This document shows, one piece after another, positions 1 through 6,089 of a stretch of 8,002 nt of DNA. The notes below the pieces were generated by a model. The model saw nothing but the letters and a program-made list of their open reading frames with translations, did no database searches and was not told the DNA's origin. This DNA is from Thermacetogenium sp. UBA5472 (lineage in GTDB: Bacteria; Bacillota; DSM-12270; Thermacetogeniales; Thermacetogeniaceae), in the NCBI GenBank assembly GCA_002426495.1, contig DIQC01000102.1, forward strand, positions 3,038 to 11,039, read 5' to 3'. Positions within the stretch are counted from its first letter, which is position 1; each line of letters starts with the position of its first letter. The translations under genes and the position numbers were made by a program.

Positions 1-1
1 T

Positions 2-91
2 GCCAAACGCGGAGTATCGGCTGACGACTGGACAGGTTTTGACCGCTTCTTGGGCACGAGTTTATATATTCCGGGAGGCGGAAAGAAGTAA
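2..91 (+). CDS. C-terminal end of an unidentified protein (partial)
   Basis: An open frame enters from the left edge and ends at a TAA at 89-91. The last residues read ...DDWTGFDRFLGTSLYIPGGGKK, written here only in part. Mixed hydrophobic and charged content and a natural-looking lysine end make it plausible as the tail of an upstream gene co-directional with the prenyl synthase, 142 bp before that gene's preferred start. The family cannot be recognised from 29 residues. The neighbouring frame (3 to about 134) is also open, so the choice of frame is uncertain. No promoter or terminator was recognised between 92 and 233, which would fit co-transcription with the next gene. Confidence 0.45.
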   Translation, partial: AKRGVSADDWTGFDRFLGTSLYIPGGGKK

Positions 92-233
92 GTATCTCCC
101 CCCTGTGATCTCCTGCGATCTCTTACCCTCATAACTGATGGATATCTTTAATCATCAGGGGATAACCTATTATCGACAAGGCGATACGATTTGTAATAAC
201 TTAATCGGACAATTGCAGCAGAAAGGAATTTTG

Positions 234-1247
234 ATGAGCACTCTAGTCTTAGAAATAGCAATTGATTTTCAACCTCTTTTGGAGAAAGCGGAGCAGCGCC
301 TGCAGGAGGCTGTCAATCAAGGTGGAGCATACGGGACAAGCGGAACATGCGGGACACGCGGAACGATTGGAAATTTGGCTGCCCAGATTATCAAAGCCGG
401 TGGCAAACGGCTGCGCCCTCTGCTGGTGATCCTGTCCGGGTGGAAAGAGGACGGCGACTGTGATTCTCTGCTCGATGTGGCTGTTGCCGCTGAACTGCTC
501 CATACTGCTTCTCTGATTCATGATGACATTATTGACAAAGCTGATAACAGGCGAGGCATCCCCACACTCAATGTGATCAAGGGGCAGCATACTGCTGTTA
601 TAACAGGGGACTACCTTTTTGCCCGTGCGCTGACTCTGCTTTCCGAACAGAACACAAACAGGGCACTGCCCTGCCTGATCCAATCCATCGAATCGATGTG
701 TGAAGGCATTATCGAAGAAATCAACTCGGTCTACAACCCTGCGATAACTGAACAGGACTACCTGTCCCGGATCGATAAAAAAACAGCATCTTTGGTGGCT
801 GCCTGCTGTGAAGCGGGGGCGCGTATAAGGGAGGCTTCACCGCCAGAGGTGGATGCCCATGCTGCCTTTGGCCACAATTTAGGCATGTGTTTTCAGATCG
901 TCGATGATATTCTGGACTTCACCGCAGATGAAAAAACCCTCGGCAAGCCGGCTGATTCCGACTTTTCGCAGGGTATATTAACGCTTCCTGTCATTTACCT
1001 TCTTCAAGACTCCAACTGGAGCCAGCCTGTCAGGAGAATATTGGCGAAACGCAGCTGTACAAATGATGAACTTTCCTATGTTAAGAAGGGTATTCACAAA
1101 ACTGCAAGTCTACAGCTGGCCTACGAAAAGGCACTGCAATATCAGGATAAGGCCAAGGCCTGCTTGGCTTCCTTCCCTACCACACCTGAACCTGTACGGT
1201 CTATTTTTCATAAACTCACTGAAATGGTGATGGAAAGAATTAAGTAA
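234..1247 (+). CDS. hepT: Long-chain polyprenyl diphosphate synthase (heptaprenyl-type, HepT/IspB-like)
   Basis: A trans-prenyltransferase that extends an allylic diphosphate with isopentenyl diphosphate to make a long all-trans chain for menaquinone or terpenoids; cytosolic or membrane-associated. Counting from ATG 234, the motifs are GGKRLRP at 56-62, the first Asp-rich motif DDIID at 97-101 followed by RRG at 106-108, DKKTASL at 181-187, and the second Asp-rich motif DDILD at 224-228. Alanine five residues before the first motif and the absence of bulky residues there fit a long product; the exact length (C35 or C40) cannot be read. The frame is open back to ATG 138, but ATG 234 has AAAGGA six bases upstream and gives 337 residues, close to the family norm. 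Residues 34-45 are four Gly-Thr-X repeats encoded by a 9-bp tandem repeat, unusual for the family. It faces a YtpB-like cyclase that would use a C35 diphosphate. Confidence 0.9.
   Translation: MSTLVLEIAIDFQPLLEKAEQRLQEAVNQGGAYGTSGTCGTRGTIGNLAAQIIKAGGKRLRPLLVILSGWKEDGDCDSLLDVAVAAELLHTASLIHDDIIDKADNRRGIPTLNVIKGQHTAVITGDYLFARALTLLSEQNTNRALPCLIQSIESMCEGIIEEINSVYNPAITEQDYLSRIDKKTASLVAACCEAGARIREASPPEVDAHAAFGHNLGMCFQIVDDILDFTADEKTLGKPADSDFSQGILTLPVIYLLQDSNWSQPVRRILAKRSCTNDELSYVKKGIHKTASLQLAYEKALQYQDKAKACLASFPTTPEPVRSIFHKLTEMVMERIK
333..368 (+). repeat. 9-bp tandem repeat inside the prenyl synthase gene (4 units)
   Basis: Four consecutive 9-bp units: gggacaagc, ggaacatgc, gggacacgc, ggaacgatt. They keep frame and encode GTS-GTC-GTR-GTI at residues 34-45, between the N-terminal helix and the GGKRLRP motif. 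Units 1 and 3 begin GGGACA and units 2 and 4 begin GGAAC, so an 18-bp duplication is an alternative reading. Confidence 0.8.
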
Positions 1248-1278
1248 AATTTCGTATCTAAGCCATCTTTACCGAACG

Positions 1279-1310
1279 CCCACCTCCCCGCTTTCCGGAT
1301 AGGGGCAGGG
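1279..1310. terminator. Possible GC-rich hairpin between convergent genes
   Basis: The 126-bp gap between the convergent prenyl synthase and cyclase genes contains CCACCTCCCC, about 12 bases, then GGGGCAGGG. These can pair as an imperfect GC-rich stem. There is no T-run on either side, so a bidirectional intrinsic terminator is only a guess from position. Confidence 0.25.
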
Positions 1311-1373
1311 ACGGGAGCCCTTGATTACTACGCTAGCCCGGGGCCACCAGAAGTAAGCACATCGAACAGAGGT

Positions 1374-2474
1374 TTAAATCTTACCCCTTTTGCGCAGGCT
1401 GAGGCAGACGCGATACATGCGCAGGGTTTCTTCCCCCCCTGTTTCCAACATGGCCATGGCGTCACCCTCTAGGCCTTGAGCCTCGACTTTGGGGTCGGAA
1501 AGGTAGAAAGCAGGTAGCCCCTGGACAACCGTTGTGTGGAACAAGGGGTCGGGCATCTGTGCTGCCCGCTCTAGGGACTGTTCCAGGAAAAGGATAAGCC
1601 GCTCACGGCAGTGCTCTTTGTTATCATAATAGGAAACGAAGTTGAGATCACCCTCCTGCCGGTCTTCTTCCTGATCGATGAAGTAGTCCAGGAGAATGTG
1701 CAGCCCGCAGATCCAGGGAAAATAACCTTTTGTAATCCTTTTGGCTGTTTCCGCATCCAGGTTCGGCCGAGCGGCAGCGGCTATAAGGGAGAAAATGCCT
1801 AATGTGGAGCCGGTAGCAGCCGCAAATTCCCACCAATCAAGCCCCGGGGTTTCAGCTCTATGCTCTGCAAAAAACTCCTGCAGATAGCCCTCTCTTAAGG
1901 GAATATGTGTATGCTTGTAAGTCTGCAAGCTGCAGTAAAGAGAGGCCAGGTGGATGACATCCTCTTTGACGAGATGATAGGAAGGGAGCTGTATTATAAT
2001 TCTCCGGCACTCAGCCACAAGGCTTGCCAGATAGCTTGCATCATCTTGGTGAGGATAGAGACTGTAGTAACCTATGCTGTCCTCAGCACCCTCCGGTTCG
2101 AGTGCATCTGTAAAGGCCAGGTGCAGCTGGCGGAATGCGGCCATATCCAGACAGTCGGCGCGGTCGCAGAGATTGTCCAAATAATCGCTGATCGTCTGCA
2201 GGGCGACAATAAAAGAAAGAGTGTCTTGATGAGCACCCTCCATAAGTGTGTAGACACTCCCCCCCAGACAGTGAAACTTCTTTTTTTCGATGCTGGCCAA
2301 ACCCTGCTGCCGCAGCTCCTGATCACCAGCTTTGTCGATCATCTCCTTCCACCCTCGCAGTTCTTTTTCTACTCCGGGGAAAACGGTGGTAACAAAGCGT
2401 GTCAGCATAGTCAGCTTTTTCGTAGTCCCTGTCAGGCCATAGTTCTGTATGCTGCTCCTCAAATAATTCACCAT
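1374..2474 (-). CDS. ytpB: DUF2600 / YtpB-like tetraprenyl-beta-curcumene synthase
   Basis: A large-terpene (class IB) cyclase family protein. The characterised Bacillus subtilis YtpB converts all-trans heptaprenyl diphosphate to tetraprenyl-beta-curcumene, a precursor of sesquarterpenes. The family pattern is clear along the 366 residues: VFPGVEKELRGW at 31-42, KKFHCLGGSVYTL at 65-77, the Asp-rich metal site QTISDYLDNLCDR at 93-105, a second acidic segment LLDYFIDQEED at 261-271, and a C-terminal basic end. The family assignment is firm; the exact substrate is inferred from it and from the adjoining convergent long-chain prenyl synthase. The start at ATG 2474 has only a weak ribosome site; strong purine-rich stretches lie about 36-50 bases further upstream with no in-frame start near them. 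An internal ATG (residue 23, MLTRFV) would match the shorter N-terminus of the Bacillus protein. Confidence 0.88.
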   Translation of the reverse strand: MVNYLRSSIQNYGLTGTTKKLTMLTRFVTTVFPGVEKELRGWKEMIDKAGDQELRQQGLASIEKKKFHCLGGSVYTLMEGAHQDTLSFIVALQTISDYLDNLCDRADCLDMAAFRQLHLAFTDALEPEGAEDSIGYYSLYPHQDDASYLASLVAECRRIIIQLPSYHLVKEDVIHLASLYCSLQTYKHTHIPLREGYLQEFFAEHRAETPGLDWWEFAAATGSTLGIFSLIAAAARPNLDAETAKRITKGYFPWICGLHILLDYFIDQEEDRQEGDLNFVSYYDNKEHCRERLILFLEQSLERAAQMPDPLFHTTVVQGLPAFYLSDPKVEAQGLEGDAMAMLETGGEETLRMYRVCLSLRKRGKI

Positions 2475-2595
2475 CCAATGAATCCAAGATACGATCTTCG
2501 ATCTTTATCTTTCCTTATTCTCCTATTTTAACACATTTACCAAAGAACACCAGCATAATAGGAGCAAATACCAATCACTTTTGTATCTGATTCCA

Positions 2596-2734
2596 TCACC
2601 AGAACCGTCCCTCCTATTGGTGAGCCTGACAAAAGGACCGTCCCCCGTCATACCGAGGTACAAGAACTGTCCCCCCGATTGACCGAAATCCATTTGTACC
2701 TGGACCCATCACCAGAACCGTCCCCCTGATTGGT
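2596..2734. repeat. Cluster of four REP-like short palindromic units
   Basis: Four related short palindromes sit in tandem. Unit A is 2596-2623, with ends TCACCA/TGGTGA. Unit B is 2627-2650, with ends TGAC/GTCA. Unit C is 2658-2684, with ends GGT/ACC. Unit D is 2711-2734, with ends ACCA/TGGT. Each holds a core of the form (A/G)GAAC(C/T)GTCCCC or GGACCGTCCCC on the + strand, that is GGGGGACGGTTCT on the - strand. This resembles the intergenic REP elements of many clostridia, which are often mobilised by RAYT/IS200-like transposases; no transposase gene is visible in the window. The cluster fills the space between the UroD-type gene and the cyclase gene, and unit D lies inside the 3' end of the UroD-type gene. 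Confidence 0.85.
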
Positions 2735-3854
2735 CGTCGAAGAAGGCGTCTATGTTTTCGTGTTTGGCTTCTAGGGGGACGTGGCAGCCAGAACCGAGGA
2801 TGAAGCCGCCGTCTTTCCCTAGCTCTTCCTTCAGTTTGCGGCAGTAATTCTTTACCCGCCGGGGGGTACCGAGTGTGAAGAGGGGTGCGCCCACATCTCC
2901 GATAATACAGGTATGGCCGGCCAGCACCTGATGAGCCTGGAAGATGTCTGTGGAGCCATCCAATTCGATGACAACCTTTCCCCGCGGGAGTTCCAGGAAG
3001 TATTCCAGGTTCTTTGTCCAATCACTATCCAGGTGGAAGATGGGAGTGATGCCCGCCTCAAGCAAACCGCTGGCCATTTGCTTCATAAATGGCCAGACGA
3101 AGCGCTCAAAAAGGGATACAGAGATCAATTGGCAGGTAAGGCGTGCTGTTCCGATGAACAGCCTGGGGATTCCTGTTTCCCTGGCAGAAGCGATCCCATC
3201 TGCTATCAGATCATTCGTGATCTCTTCGAGCACCCGTTCCAGAAGTAATGGCACCTGGTACATATCACGGATAAACTGTTCAAGGGAACGCATCATACAG
3301 AGCAATGGGGATGCCAGAACAGTAAAGCCGCCGTAGAGGAAGGTTTGCCCACGGTCTCTGGCATGCTTGATTTGCCTTTTCAAGATATCCATTTGCAGCG
3401 CTTTGGCTATGGCGATCTCTTCATCACTGACCTGGTGCACCCTTTTCCAGTACAGGGGCAGAAAGGCATGGTACCCGGCATCCAAAATGAAATGATAGTC
3501 CTGGCGAGTGATGGCCTCATATTCCACCATCTGGTACTCGCTGTCAGCAGGCAGATCAACACCGGGCATCATCGGCTTCATAAAACCGATGGCCTTTTGG
3601 ACTGGGCCATGGAATACAAAATAGACGGAGCGCATCACGTCCCAATTAGGAAACTCTTGGTGCAGATGTTCGAATGCCCACTCCGCCTTATTATAATCAT
3701 ACATAAACTCGTAATTAGACAACCCAGCCCTTCTCCCCGCATAACTCTCGATCAGCGGTGCACAGGGTATCCGGTCAGGCTTGCCCAGGGAGATAGCTGT
3801 CTGCAGCCGCTCATCCGGGGCAAACTCCACCTGGTTCAACTCATCCGGTGTCAA
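2709..3854 (-). CDS. UroD-family (MtaA/CmuA-like) corrinoid methyltransferase
   Basis: A uroporphyrinogen-decarboxylase-fold protein of the branch that moves methyl groups to or from corrinoid proteins rather than making haem. Evidence includes GKPDRIPCAPLIESYAGR at 24-41, a TIM-barrel-like body of 381 residues, TPIFHLDSDW at 270-279, and the typical C-terminal GSGCHVP at 354-360 followed by HENIDAFF. In MtaA/CmuA proteins zinc is held by His-X-Cys plus a later Cys; here His274 and Cys357 are present but the middle ligand position reads Asp276. The start is TTG 3854, overlapping the stop of the DUF1638 gene by 4 bp (TTGA), so translation is probably coupled. The last residues (QSGGRFW) and the TGA stop are encoded by a REP-like unit, so the native C-terminus appears to have been replaced. 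The gene sits two genes downstream of a corrinoid protein. Whether it is the substrate-specific methyltransferase or a second-step enzyme cannot be told. Confidence 0.82.
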   Translation of the reverse strand: MTPDELNQVEFAPDERLQTAISLGKPDRIPCAPLIESYAGRRAGLSNYEFMYDYNKAEWAFEHLHQEFPNWDVMRSVYFVFHGPVQKAIGFMKPMMPGVDLPADSEYQMVEYEAITRQDYHFILDAGYHAFLPLYWKRVHQVSDEEIAIAKALQMDILKRQIKHARDRGQTFLYGGFTVLASPLLCMMRSLEQFIRDMYQVPLLLERVLEEITNDLIADGIASARETGIPRLFIGTARLTCQLISVSLFERFVWPFMKQMASGLLEAGITPIFHLDSDWTKNLEYFLELPRGKVVIELDGSTDIFQAHQVLAGHTCIIGDVGAPLFTLGTPRRVKNYCRKLKEELGKDGGFILGSGCHVPLEAKHENIDAFFDDQSGGRFW

Positions 3855-4552
3855 ATAGAGATCACATCCTGCATCTTTGGTTGTGGAATGTTATAACCGA
3901 AATGCTCAAACTTAACCTTTTCTCCGGGTTCTAATATGACAAAATCATCCTCATCCCACTGGCCGCTCAGTGCTTTGTATAGCACATCTAATGTACCGTC
4001 AACTACTTTACAGTCCAGCTCCAATATACCTGCGAACTCCTGCACAGCAGCAACCACATCACAAAGTTTATCCACACCTGTATTGATCACATCTAGGCTT
4101 TTATACCCCTTCAACATGACATTAAAGACCATATTCGACTTTTCATAACCGTGTTTCATCAGGCAACGCTTGTATTCTGTGGCTATGCCGCTGTCACTGT
4201 TCATCCAACCTTTGGTCAGGTAGTAGGCACACCCTTCCTTACTTAAATCATTCCTGCGTTCATTGCCTCCCAATAGGACAGATACACAGTCATCCATCTT
4301 GGGAATGATTAAACAAGCATCTTTAGAAGAGAGCCCCAGCACTGCATTGCCGCAATAGCCAAATAAGAGCAGAATGTTTTCGGCATTTTCGCATTCGCTG
4401 CTATTTATTTGCTCCTGGAGTTGGCGCTGCAGTTTGTTCGGAAACTTGTGCAGTGATGATGGCATCCACAAAATGGGGAATTGGCACTTTACTTTATCTG
4501 CAGCATATAACACTTCTTCTTTTATTGTCTCACAAGCTATAACTAATGTCAT
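3851..4552 (-). CDS. DUF1638 domain-containing protein
   Basis: A 233-residue protein matching the DUF1638 pattern: a start with VIACETIKEE (Cys7), LWMPSSLHKFPNKL at 28-41, LLLFGYCGNAVLGL at 61-74 (Cys67), and IIPKMDDCVSVLLG at 82-95 (Cys89), then YYLTKGWM at 110-117. The three cysteines and His35 fall in the most motif-like segments and could bind a metal, but that is inference and the family has no function I can name. It starts at ATG 4552 with AGGTG a few bases upstream and overlaps the corrinoid gene's stop by 4 bp (ATGA); its own TGA overlaps the TTG start of the UroD-type gene. The tight overlaps say it works with the corrinoid protein and the methyltransferase. Confidence 0.8.
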   Translation of the reverse strand: MTLVIACETIKEEVLYAADKVKCQFPILWMPSSLHKFPNKLQRQLQEQINSSECENAENILLLFGYCGNAVLGLSSKDACLIIPKMDDCVSVLLGGNERRNDLSKEGCAYYLTKGWMNSDSGIATEYKRCLMKHGYEKSNMVFNVMLKGYKSLDVINTGVDKLCDVVAAVQEFAGILELDCKVVDGTLDVLYKALSGQWDEDDFVILEPGEKVKFEHFGYNIPQPKMQDVISI

Positions 4553-5223
4553 AATACACCTGCCAGCGGTGGTAAAGAATCAACATCAATATTAAGGATG
4601 CGCTGGCACAGCTTTACACCAAAGGCGCAGTCTGTAGCACAGTAGTCAGCACCCACATACTCCCGGACATCATTATTAACCAGGCCGCCGATCATGACCT
4701 GCACATCACTGCGTAAACCTAACTCTTTAAGGGATTGTGTAGTGGTGCGCATAAGTTCATAAGAAGATGTCAAGAGCCCGGAGAGGCCCAAGATTTTTGC
4801 CCCGTTTTCCTGTACGGCTTTGATAAATGACTCTGGAGGAACATCGACACCCATGTCGACAACCCCGACACCTCTTGCCCTGAGCAGCCCGACAGTTATA
4901 TTCTTGCCGATATCATGAATGTCTCCTTCTACAGTTCCGATCACAACCTGTGATTTCAGGCAGGAATCCTTGTTTTGCTTGTTATGAGTGCTGGGTATGA
5001 TGGTGAGCACCCTTTGAAAGATGAGTGAGGCCATAATAAGATCAGCAATATAGTACTTTTCCTGTTTGTATAGATACCCTACCCTTTCCATCCCTTGGCG
5101 CACATCTTCGATGATATCAAGGGGATCGGCTCCTCTTTCCAGCCCTATTTTCACTAACCGCTCTACCTTCTCCTCGTCCAGTGTTTCCACAGCAGTAACC
5201 AGCATCATTCGGGTTTTCGCCAA
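4549..5223 (-). CDS. Corrinoid (B12-binding) methyl-carrier protein, MtbC/MttC-like
   Basis: A small methyl carrier with a cobalamin cofactor that accepts a methyl group from a substrate methyltransferase and passes it on. Numbered from TTG 5223 (224 residues, typical size), a helical cap domain covers about 10-85 and a Rossmann-like B12 domain about 90-215. The cobalt-ligating motif is D101-I-H103-D-I-G106 (DxHxxG) in EGDIHDIGKN; SGLLTSS at 148-154 and MIGG at 177-180 complete the base-off/His-on signature. The frame is open upstream to 5361, but that part overlaps gntR. TTG 5223 has a strong AAGGGGG nine bases upstream; ATG 5208 or 5205 are alternatives with poorer sites. The gene follows gntR after 47 bp and overlaps the DUF1638 gene by 4 bp. 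The ribosome site belongs to a REP-like core. Confidence 0.88.
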   Translation of the reverse strand: MAKTRMMLVTAVETLDEEKVERLVKIGLERGADPLDIIEDVRQGMERVGYLYKQEKYYIADLIMASLIFQRVLTIIPSTHNKQNKDSCLKSQVVIGTVEGDIHDIGKNITVGLLRARGVGVVDMGVDVPPESFIKAVQENGAKILGLSGLLTSSYELMRTTTQSLKELGLRSDVQVMIGGLVNNDVREYVGADYCATDCAFGVKLCQRILNIDVDSLPPLAGVL

Positions 5224-5243
5224 AATAAATGTCCCCCTTTTTG
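5221..5243 (-). promoter_or_regulatory. REP-like core providing the ribosome-binding site and TTG start of the corrinoid gene
   Basis: On the - strand this reads CAAAAAGGGGGACATTTATT then TTG, with CAAAA/TTTTG ends that can pair around the GGGGGAC core. AAGGGGG sits nine bases before the TTG, which decides the start. The core matches the GGGGGAC of the REP-like units elsewhere in the window, but the rest is diverged, so a REP origin is suggestive only. Confidence 0.45.
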
Positions 5244-5270
5244 CATAAAAGCCGGGTAACGGACAGATCA

Positions 5271-6029
5271 CTACAAATTGAGAAGCTTCTTGTCTTGAAA
5301 GTATTGTGCAGATACTGCGTGCAGCTGCATACAGTCGGCAAGACAGTAGGTCTTGCCCCAACCGATGGGCTTCTGCTCAGCTGACAGCAATTTTTGCTCG
5401 ATCACCAGAAGTGGGCTGCCCGGCGGAGTCGCTAACATAGATGCGACTTCCTGGTCGGCAGCAGCAGCAAGGATAGTAACTTCATTTTTCACAGAAAAGA
5501 GCTCACCATGTTTGGCAACCATCTTGGTAAAAGGTATGTACTGGATCTCTTTCTCGATCAATGGCTTTCCTTTTATATAGGGCATATACTTGATGTCATA
5601 AGCTGCCAGCTGCTCCTCTGTGTAGAGAAGCCGCTTTAACAAAATTGCCTTATCCCTTTCAGTCAAGCCAAGCCGACCCTGGACCAGAGGGTCGGGAGTC
5701 ACAATGGTTACCTCAAGCAACTTCACCCCTTGGGGGTAATCCTCAATAATCTCCATCTCATCGAAATGCATTGTCAGCAAGTCGTAACGGGGCTGTTCCA
5801 CAAAATTTCCTTTGCCAGGTATTGAAGACAGGTATCCAGCCCGGGTCAGTAAGCTCAACCCATTCCGCACCGTCATTTTGCTGGTACTGTATTCCGCACA
5901 GAGCTTTGATTCAGAGGGAAGCATGTCTCCCGGTTTCAGCTCTCCATCCTTAATGCTTTTCATAATATCGTCAGCTATACGAATATATAGAGGTTTCATT
6001 GACTTCACATCCATTCCGGAACGTGACAT
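5271..6029 (-). CDS. GntR-family regulator with UTRA ligand-binding domain (HutC subfamily)
   Basis: A DNA-binding regulator of 252 residues. The N-terminal winged helix-turn-helix spans about 12-79, with the family pattern PLYIRIADDIMKSI, LKPGDMLPSESKLCAEY, TVRNGLSLLTRAGYL and IPGKGNFV. The UTRA effector domain fills about 95-245 (LLKRLLYTEEQLAAYDIKY, LLVIEQKLL). UTRA domains usually bind small metabolites; here the ligand is probably the methylated substrate or a product of the operon, by inference from gene order. The start at ATG 6029 is chosen because AAGGGGA lies ten bases upstream; in-frame ATGs at residues 6 and 11 are alternatives with poor sites. A promoter and palindrome directly upstream suggest autoregulation. 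It is the first gene of the corrinoid set, 47 bp before the next gene. Confidence 0.87.
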   Translation of the reverse strand: MSRSGMDVKSMKPLYIRIADDIMKSIKDGELKPGDMLPSESKLCAEYSTSKMTVRNGLSLLTRAGYLSSIPGKGNFVEQPRYDLLTMHFDEMEIIEDYPQGVKLLEVTIVTPDPLVQGRLGLTERDKAILLKRLLYTEEQLAAYDIKYMPYIKGKPLIEKEIQYIPFTKMVAKHGELFSVKNEVTILAAAADQEVASMLATPPGSPLLVIEQKLLSAEQKPIGWGKTYCLADCMQLHAVSAQYFQDKKLLNL

Positions 6030-6061
6030 TTAAGGAACGTCCCCTTTTGTCCTTTTGTCAC
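6023..6061. repeat. REP-like palindromic unit overlapping the gntR start codon
   Basis: GTGACA at 6023-6028 and TGTCAC at 6056-6061 form perfect 6-bp inverted ends around AAGGAACGTCCCC and two copies of TTTTGTC/CTTTTGT-like sequence. The core GGGGACGTTCC (- strand) is one base short of the GGGGACGGTTC core in the 2596-2734 cluster. The unit covers the gntR leader, its Shine-Dalgarno and its ATG (6027-6029). Confidence 0.7.
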
Positions 6062-6062
6062 T

Positions 6063-6083
6063 CCGGTATCTAGTATATACCGG
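6063..6083. promoter_or_regulatory. Palindromic operator candidate for the GntR regulator
   Basis: CCGGTAT (6063-6069) and ATACCGG (6077-6083) form a perfect 7-bp inverted repeat with a 7-base spacer. It includes GTATATAC at 6073-6080, which fits the GTnTAnAC core reported for HutC-type GntR operators. An overlapping second pair, CTAGTAT (6070-6076) and ATACTAG (6090-6096), reaches into the -10 box. The palindrome covers the expected transcription start of gntR, a position suited to repression. Confidence 0.6.
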
Positions 6084-6089
6084 TACTTA

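Noticed and set aside
138..233. N-terminal extension of the prenyl synthase from ATG 138
   Set aside because: ATG 234 has a good AAAGGA site at the right distance and gives normal family length; the extra 32 residues look unrelated to the family.
249..683. Open frame on the - strand inside the prenyl synthase gene
   Set aside because: Shadow of a gene with unmistakable motifs on the other strand; low-complexity CPACSACPVCS comes from the GTx repeat.
1301..1320. GGGACGGGAGCCC as another REP-like copy
   Set aside because: Only a short part of the core matches and no flanking palindrome is present.
1905..2531. 208-codon + strand frame opposite the YtpB-like gene
   Set aside because: Antisense shadow with no recognisable domain, while the opposite strand carries all DUF2600 motifs.
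2596..2734. CRISPR array
   Set aside because: Repeats are unequal, individually palindromic, and separated by only 3-26 bases; no constant repeat or spacer length and no cas genes.
2773..2800. Further GGGGGACGTGG...CAGAACCG match resembling a REP core
   Set aside because: It encodes the conserved GSGCHVPLEA motif of the UroD-type protein and lacks palindromic ends; coincidence of codons.
2614..3021. 135-codon - strand frame through the REP cluster
   Set aside because: Out-of-frame shadow of the UroD-type gene continuing into the repeats; Arg/Pro-rich and without motifs. It is not a transposase.
3345..3896. 183-codon + strand frame opposite the UroD-type gene
   Set aside because: Antisense shadow; no ribosome site or family resemblance.
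5224..5361. Longer start for the corrinoid protein at TTG 5361
   Set aside because: It would overlap 91 bases of the gntR coding end, has no ribosome site, and adds residues outside the cap domain; TTG 5223 is much better placed.
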